64,000 nt of DNA from JAGQIB01 sp041393395. Lineage in GTDB: Bacteria > ARS69. Shown in pieces: positions 60,446 through 64,000 of the stretch; position 1 is the stretch's first letter; each line of letters starts with the position of its first letter. A program made the position numbers and the translations under genes. The DNA lies in contig JAWKKG010000003.1 of NCBI GenBank assembly GCA_041393395.1, positions 186,001 to 250,000 on the forward strand. The letters are read 5' to 3'. A model generated the notes under the pieces. It did no database searches, was not told the origin of the DNA, and saw only the letters and a program-made list of their open reading frames with translations.

Positions 60446-61342
60446 TCACTCGCCGGCGGCGACGATCGTGCCCTCCGGCGACACCACGAAGCTCGTTTCG
60501 CCCTCGAGCACCGGGTGCTCGGCGCCGACGTCCGCGCGGTACAGGAGGGAGTACGTGCCGGCCGGCAGGTCGCACGGCAGGTTCTCCGCGAACTCGCGGC
60601 TCCGCCCCGGCAGCACCACGCCGGATTCCTCGCTGTCGCGCCGGCACGACCACACCGGGTCCCCGTCCAGCGGCAGGATCTCGAACGAGTCGAACACGCG
60701 CACGGTGGTCTCGCCCCCGTTGAGGAGGCGCGGCACTACGCGGAATGAGTTGTCCGATCGCGCGATGTGCAATCCGTCGAGCTCCACCGAATCCGCGAGC
60801 GGCGGCACCTTCACGTAGACGATCGAGGCGAGCCGGCACAGCAGGTCGAGGCGCCGCGTGCCCGGCCGCTGTTCGCGGTACGGAAGGCGCGGCTGCGCGA
60901 TCAGCGCCGCGCGGTACTCCCCGCGGGACGCGTCCTCCGGCACCACGATCGACACGCGCATCGTGAGCGTCTCCCCGGGGCGGATCTCGGCCTCGCCGGG
61001 GGAGAACACGATCCAGTCGCGGGCGTCGGCGGTGGCGCCGGGAACGGGCTCCCCGTCGTCGAAGCTCAGCCGTCCCGAGTCGTCCATGTCCCAGCCCTCG
61101 GTGGTCACGAGGACGCGGATCGGCTGCGTGTCCTCGGGGCCGTCCTTGCCGTAGTGGACGCGGACGGTCGTGGTCACGTCGCCGCCCGGCTCGACCGTGG
61201 CCTCGATGGTGCTCGGCATGATCGAGACGACGCCCGCGGCCGCGGGCCGGAGCCAGACGAACAGCGCGAGCGCGACCGCGATGATCACGAGCGCGGCGGC
61301 GCGAACCAGCGGCAATGCTTCATCCCTGCGCGGAGACGACAC
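60446..61342 (-). CDS. Secreted Ig-fold protein resembling pilus chaperones
   Basis: 298 residues from GTG 61342 with AGGAGG seven bases upstream. Membrane/signal segment at about 13-32. Domain 1 (38-165) has 'PSTIEATVEPGGDVTTTVRVHYG', a 'DWIVFSPGEAEIRPGETLTMRVSIVVP' strand pair and 'GEYRAALIAQP', matching the PapD-like/DUF916-like pattern in which a long strand donates to a partner subunit. Domain 2 (180-285) has 'LADSVELDGLHIARSDNSFRVVPRLLNGGETTVRVFDS', again Ig-like. It is encoded just after the two fibre-like proteins and may hold those subunits in the periplasm. The alternative is a surface-anchored binding protein. Confidence 0.7.
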   Translation of the reverse strand: MSSPRRDEALPLVRAAALVIIAVALALFVWLRPAAAGVVSIMPSTIEATVEPGGDVTTTVRVHYGKDGPEDTQPIRVLVTTEGWDMDDSGRLSFDDGEPVPGATADARDWIVFSPGEAEIRPGETLTMRVSIVVPEDASRGEYRAALIAQPRLPYREQRPGTRRLDLLCRLASIVYVKVPPLADSVELDGLHIARSDNSFRVVPRLLNGGETTVRVFDSFEILPLDGDPVWSCRRDSEESGVVLPGRSREFAENLPCDLPAGTYSLLYRADVGAEHPVLEGETSFVVSPEGTIVAAGE

Positions 61343-61354
61343 TTCCCTTCCTCC

Positions 61355-62095
61355 TCACCCCAAGACGATCGCCAGCTCGACCCCGAGATCCTGGGTGCCG
61401 GCCGGCGTGTAGAACTGCGGTCCCACCGCGAACACGATCGTGAAGTAGTTGTAGTTCCCGACGTACCACCCGCGGGTCTGGTACAGGCGCGAGCGCGGAA
61501 ACCCGGTTCCGAGCGACGCCACCGTGCCCACGAAGATCGGCTCGTCGTCGACGTTCTTGGGCGCGGTGCGCGGATCGGAATCGAAGTCCGGGTCGATGCG
61601 CGGGCGCTGCGCCTCGACGTCGATCACGCCGACCCCCACGTCGGACGGCACGAGATTTCCCGGCCCGGGAACAGGCCCGGACAGCGCGCGCGCCTCGATC
61701 CGGTACGGCGGGAAGAACCCGCTCGGCGAGTACACGCGGATCCGGATCCAGCCGCTCACGAGAAACGCCGGGTTGTTCGAGGAGAGATCCCCGAGGTCGA
61801 TGACGGCGATACCGGCCGGACGCGAATCCTCGCCCGGGCGGTCCGTCGCGACCCGTTCCGCGAGCAGCGGGCCGATGCGGTGACGGATCTCGTCCGGCGC
61901 GTCCGGTCCGAAGAACGTCGGGTCGGGCAGCTCGATCTCGATCTCGTACTGCGCGACGGCCGCGCGCGGCGCGAGCGCGAGCAGCAGCCACGCCACGCCG
62001 ACGAACGCGCGCACGACGAAGCGACCGGCCGGAGCCGGGGGAAGGTCCCCCCGCCGCGAACGGCGGGGGGTTCCGATCGAGCCAAGGAGACTCAC
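61355..62095 (-). CDS. Secreted fibre-subunit-like protein, minor copy
   Basis: 246 residues from GTG 62095, three bases after the stop of the upstream gene. GTG 62014 (219 residues), which would put the hairpin at 62047-62070 before the gene, is a real alternative because the first 27 residues are not signal-like and the signal peptide ('FVGVAWLLLALAPRAAVAQ') follows it. The mature part has no cysteine and shares two blocks with the upstream protein: 'NVDDEPIFVGTVASL' against 'DVDEEPIFSATIDDL', and 'FAVGPQFYTPAGTQDLGVEL' against 'YAIGPQFYSPTDPIQATVTY'. So the two are paralogues. A pilin-like or spore-coat-U-like structural role is inferred. Confidence 0.7.
   Translation of the reverse strand: MSLLGSIGTPRRSRRGDLPPAPAGRFVVRAFVGVAWLLLALAPRAAVAQYEIEIELPDPTFFGPDAPDEIRHRIGPLLAERVATDRPGEDSRPAGIAVIDLGDLSSNNPAFLVSGWIRIRVYSPSGFFPPYRIEARALSGPVPGPGNLVPSDVGVGVIDVEAQRPRIDPDFDSDPRTAPKNVDDEPIFVGTVASLGTGFPRSRLYQTRGWYVGNYNYFTIVFAVGPQFYTPAGTQDLGVELAIVLG
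62047..62070 (-). promoter_or_regulatory. Perfect 10-bp inverted repeat with TTCG loop after the major fibre gene
   Basis: In the minus-strand RNA ten G/C pairs enclose a UUCG loop (62047-62056 against 62061-62070). It begins 29 bases after the stop of the gene at 62099-62794. No T-run follows, so it is more likely a processing or attenuation stem that limits read-through or protects the upstream mRNA than a full terminator. If the downstream gene starts at GTG 62095, the stem lies in its leader codons. Confidence 0.5.
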
Positions 62096-62098
62096 GGA

Positions 62099-62794
62099 CT
62101 ACGGCGTGGCGAGCGTGTAGGTGACGGTCGCCTGGATCGGATCGGTCGGCGAGTAGAACTGCGGACCGATCGCGTACGACGTGTCGATGAGCATGCCGTT
62201 GTTCGGCGAGCCCACACCGCCGCGGTTCGAGACGCGCGGACCGGAGATGATCTGCACGCCACCGGAGAGGTCGTCGATCGTCGCGGAGAAGATCGGCTCC
62301 TCGTCCACGTCCTTCGACGCGACCGCGGGATCGGCGCTGAAGCCCGGCGAGACGACCGAGTTCGTGGCCGGATCGCCGAACACCTTCGGGCCGGAGTTCG
62401 TGAGACCGGAGAGGCCGAAGCCCACGTCGGTCAGCGCGATGTCACCGGCCGCGACCGAGCCGAAGCCCGAGGAGGCCGTGACCTGCGCCGTCAGGTTGAA
62501 CGGGGCGTTGGAGCGGATCATCATCTGGACCGCGCCGCCCGTGTACGAGTCCAGGTTGTTCCCGGCCGCGACGTCGGAGACGTCGAGCGAGAAGTCCAGC
62601 GCGCCGTTCTGCGTGGCGGGCGCGTTGGAACCGACACCGGAGTTCGTCGGAGCGAACGACCACCAGCGGATCGCCGCCGCCTTGTCCACGCGACCGACGA
62701 TGTTCACGTTGCCCGTCGACTGCGCGAACGCGTCGACCGGGAGCAGCGAGGCGACGACCAGACCGGCCGCCACCAGCGAAAGGGTCTTCTTCAT
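62099..62794 (-). CDS. Secreted fibre-subunit-like protein, probable major copy
   Basis: 231 residues from ATG 62794 with GGGGAAG upstream. Signal peptide 'KKTLSLVAAGLVVASLLPVDAFAQ' (residues 2-25; typical Lys-Lys start). The mature protein is small, rich in Gly/Ala/Ser/Asn/Thr, has no cysteine, and reads as a beta-sandwich ('VQMMIRSNAPFNLTAQVTASSGFGS', 'SYAIGPQFYSPTDPIQATVTYTLA'), in the style of spore-coat-U or pilin-like subunits ending in a beta-strand. First gene of the three-gene cluster (this, its paralogue, chaperone-like). The 214-base region upstream (62795-63008) should hold the promoter and contains no other gene. Confidence 0.75.
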   Translation of the reverse strand: MKKTLSLVAAGLVVASLLPVDAFAQSTGNVNIVGRVDKAAAIRWWSFAPTNSGVGSNAPATQNGALDFSLDVSDVAAGNNLDSYTGGAVQMMIRSNAPFNLTAQVTASSGFGSVAAGDIALTDVGFGLSGLTNSGPKVFGDPATNSVVSPGFSADPAVASKDVDEEPIFSATIDDLSGGVQIISGPRVSNRGGVGSPNNGMLIDTSYAIGPQFYSPTDPIQATVTYTLATP

Positions 62795-63008
62795 GGTACG
62801 AGTCTTCCCCTGATGTAGCTCCGCCGATCGCTCGACGGATCGTCACGATGCAGGCAGGTGACGACGGTGGGTTCCGTCGGCACTCGTTGCGATTATCGGG
62901 AAGGCCCGTTCGCTTCGTGACGCAAGGAAAGTTAGCCAGGCTAGGAGTCGAGCAGGCAGTGAATTTCGCGGCGGCGGATCGCCGACCGAGACCGTCGCGC
63001 GCGGGCGA

Positions 63009-64000
63009 TCAGACGCCCGCGAAGCCGCGCAGCCGGTCGATCTGGGCTTCCTGGCCGAGGACGATCATCACGTCGCCGGCGCAGAGCTTCGCGTCGCCGC
63101 CCGGGTTGAACACGGACTCGCCGCCCGCGTGCGAGCGGAGTGCGAGCACGATGAGGCCCGTCTCCTGGGGGATCCGCGCCTGGGCGAGCGTCTTGCCCAC
63201 GAGGTGCGACGCGCTCGGCACCGGGAGCTCCTCGAGCCGCAGCTCGAACTCGCTCGTGGACGTGCTCGCGTCCAGGAAGCTCACCACGGAGGGTCGCAGC
63301 AGCGAGGCGGCCATGCGCACCCCGCCGGTGACGTTCGGCGAGACCACGTGGCGCGCGCCGGCCTGCGCCATCTTGGGAATCGACTCGCCGTCGTTCGCGC
63401 GGCAGGCGATCTCCAGGTCCGCGTTCAGCGAGCGGGCGGTGAGACACACGAAGAGATTGTCCGCGTCGGAGGCGAGGGCCGCCGCGAGGCCGCGCGCCCG
63501 CGTGATGCCCGCGATCTGGAGGATGTGATCGAGTGTCGCGTCGCCTTCCACGGTGAGGATGTTCGGGAAGCGCTCGCGCATCTGCTCGATGCGTTCGTGA
63601 TTGCGGTCCACGAGCACCACGGTCTGTCCGGCCGCCGTCATCTCCCCGAAGATCACGCGGCCCACGCGTCCGGCGCCGCACACGATGTAGTGGCCGCTCA
63701 GGTGATCGATCCGGTTCTGCATGCTGCGCCTCCGGAAATAGTCGGCGAGATCGAGCTCCACGAGGAACGCCGTGACCATGGCCCACAGGAAGCCGAGCCC
63801 CACCAGGCTGAACGCGAGCACGATCATCGTGAACACGCGGCCCGCCGTCGAGAGCGGATGGACCTCCGAGAACCCGACGCTCGTGGCGGTGGTGACCGCC
63901 ATGTAGGCGCAGTCCATCCACCCCCAGCCCTCGATCGCCCGGTAGCCGACGGTCGCGCCCACGAGGACCAGATTGAAGTACAGGACGCTGAGGGAGAAAC
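63009..64000 (-). CDS. K+ channel with cytoplasmic RCK/TrkA domains (5' end outside window)
   Basis: The reading frame runs through the window edge, so the start is missing; 330 residues are present. A first TM segment is partly visible, then pore helix and filter 'MAVTTATSVGFSEVHPLS' (a 'T-x-V-G-F' filter whose last position is Ser instead of the usual Gly), then TM2 'VFTMIVLAFSLVGLGFLWAMV'. The RCK-N domain has 'HYIVCGAGRVGRVIFGEM' (GxGxxG), 'VVLVDRNHERIEQM' and 'VEGDATLDHILQIAGI'. The RCK-C domain is 'ELPVPSASHLVGKTLAQARIP' with 'GDVMIVLGQEAQIDRL'. Ligand-gated K+ flux through the inner membrane is the expected role. Confidence 0.9.
   Translation of the reverse strand, partial: FSLSVLYFNLVLVGATVGYRAIEGWGWMDCAYMAVTTATSVGFSEVHPLSTAGRVFTMIVLAFSLVGLGFLWAMVTAFLVELDLADYFRRRSMQNRIDHLSGHYIVCGAGRVGRVIFGEMTAAGQTVVLVDRNHERIEQMRERFPNILTVEGDATLDHILQIAGITRARGLAAALASDADNLFVCLTARSLNADLEIACRANDGESIPKMAQAGARHVVSPNVTGGVRMAASLLRPSVVSFLDASTSTSEFELRLEELPVPSASHLVGKTLAQARIPQETGLIVLALRSHAGGESVFNPGGDAKLCAGDVMIVLGQEAQIDRLRGFAGV

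Noticed and set aside
62892..62925. GATAAT with TTGCGT upstream of the fibre gene (minus strand) as a sigma-70 promoter
   Set aside because: The spacing is 22 bases, too long for a standard promoter, and promoter consensus in this lineage is unknown.

Overview
The window reads as a chromosome segment from a high-GC Gram-negative bacterium, most likely a member of the FCB/Bacteroidota-like assemblage such as candidate phylum Eisenbacteria or a relative. This is inference. It rests on five large secreted proteins that end in a 'PNPF/PNPN...G.YF.R' sorting-type domain of the kind used by type IX secretion, a PorV-like outer-membrane protein fused to TPRs, a TPR-tailed Ser/Thr kinase paired with an ECF sigma factor, and the absence of any recognisable proteobacterial or actinobacterial signature. 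Coding density is very high. No gap between genes exceeds about 250 bases, and I see no rRNA, tRNA, CRISPR array, integrase or insertion sequence. At least thirteen gene junctions are 4-base ATGA or GTGA overlaps. These overlaps also settle several GTG starts.

Layout. 1-13421 (+): the end of a giant DUF11-repeat surface protein, a PorV-like/TPR protein, then a partner-switching set (membrane SpoIIE phosphatase fused to an RsbW-type kinase, STAS protein, GAF histidine kinase), all overlapping or abutting. 13444-17657 (-): larB-larC (nickel-pincer cofactor synthesis), a LysM/TPR lipoprotein and a fused double ECF-type ATPase. 17707-20042 (-): thymidylate kinase and a GT39-like membrane protein. 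20109-25306 (-): a five-gene lipid-modification operon (FAD oxidoreductase, DUF1365, two Cfa-type methyltransferases, DUF1295), with an SDR/DUF2867 gene divergent at 25526-26980. 26955-28751 (-): an FG-GAP/ASPIC secreted protein, divergent from a MocR regulator (28996-30462) that lacks the PLP lysine.

30459-36580 (-): housekeeping genes, namely threonine aldolase, a RecJ-like DHH protein, a split glutamine-dependent NAD synthetase (nitrilase plus NadE), RsmI and a CDP-alcohol phosphotransferase whose Shine-Dalgarno sequence lies inside a strong hairpin. 36773-44842: two more sorted surface proteins flanking the kinase/ECF sigma pair. 44903-49490: an MFS carrier, a zinc-ribbon/HELGH membrane protein, a nucleotidyltransferase and aminopeptidase P. 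49687-52224: a large usher-like outer-membrane protein. 52407-57668: a block of lower-GC secreted beta-helix genes, the first split by a frameshift at a G4 run. 57792-60352: aldo/keto reductase and an HDOD protein. 60446-62794 (-): two related fibre-like secreted proteins and a pilus-chaperone-like protein. 63009-64000 (-): a K+ channel with TrkA domains, cut by the window edge.

The strongest candidates for undescribed systems are the operon joining a secreted giant protein, a PorV-TPR protein and a complete partner switch (1-13421), and the fibre/chaperone cluster (60446-62794) together with the usher-like protein at 49687-52224. Function assignments come from motif and architecture recognition by eye. 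No database search was run.
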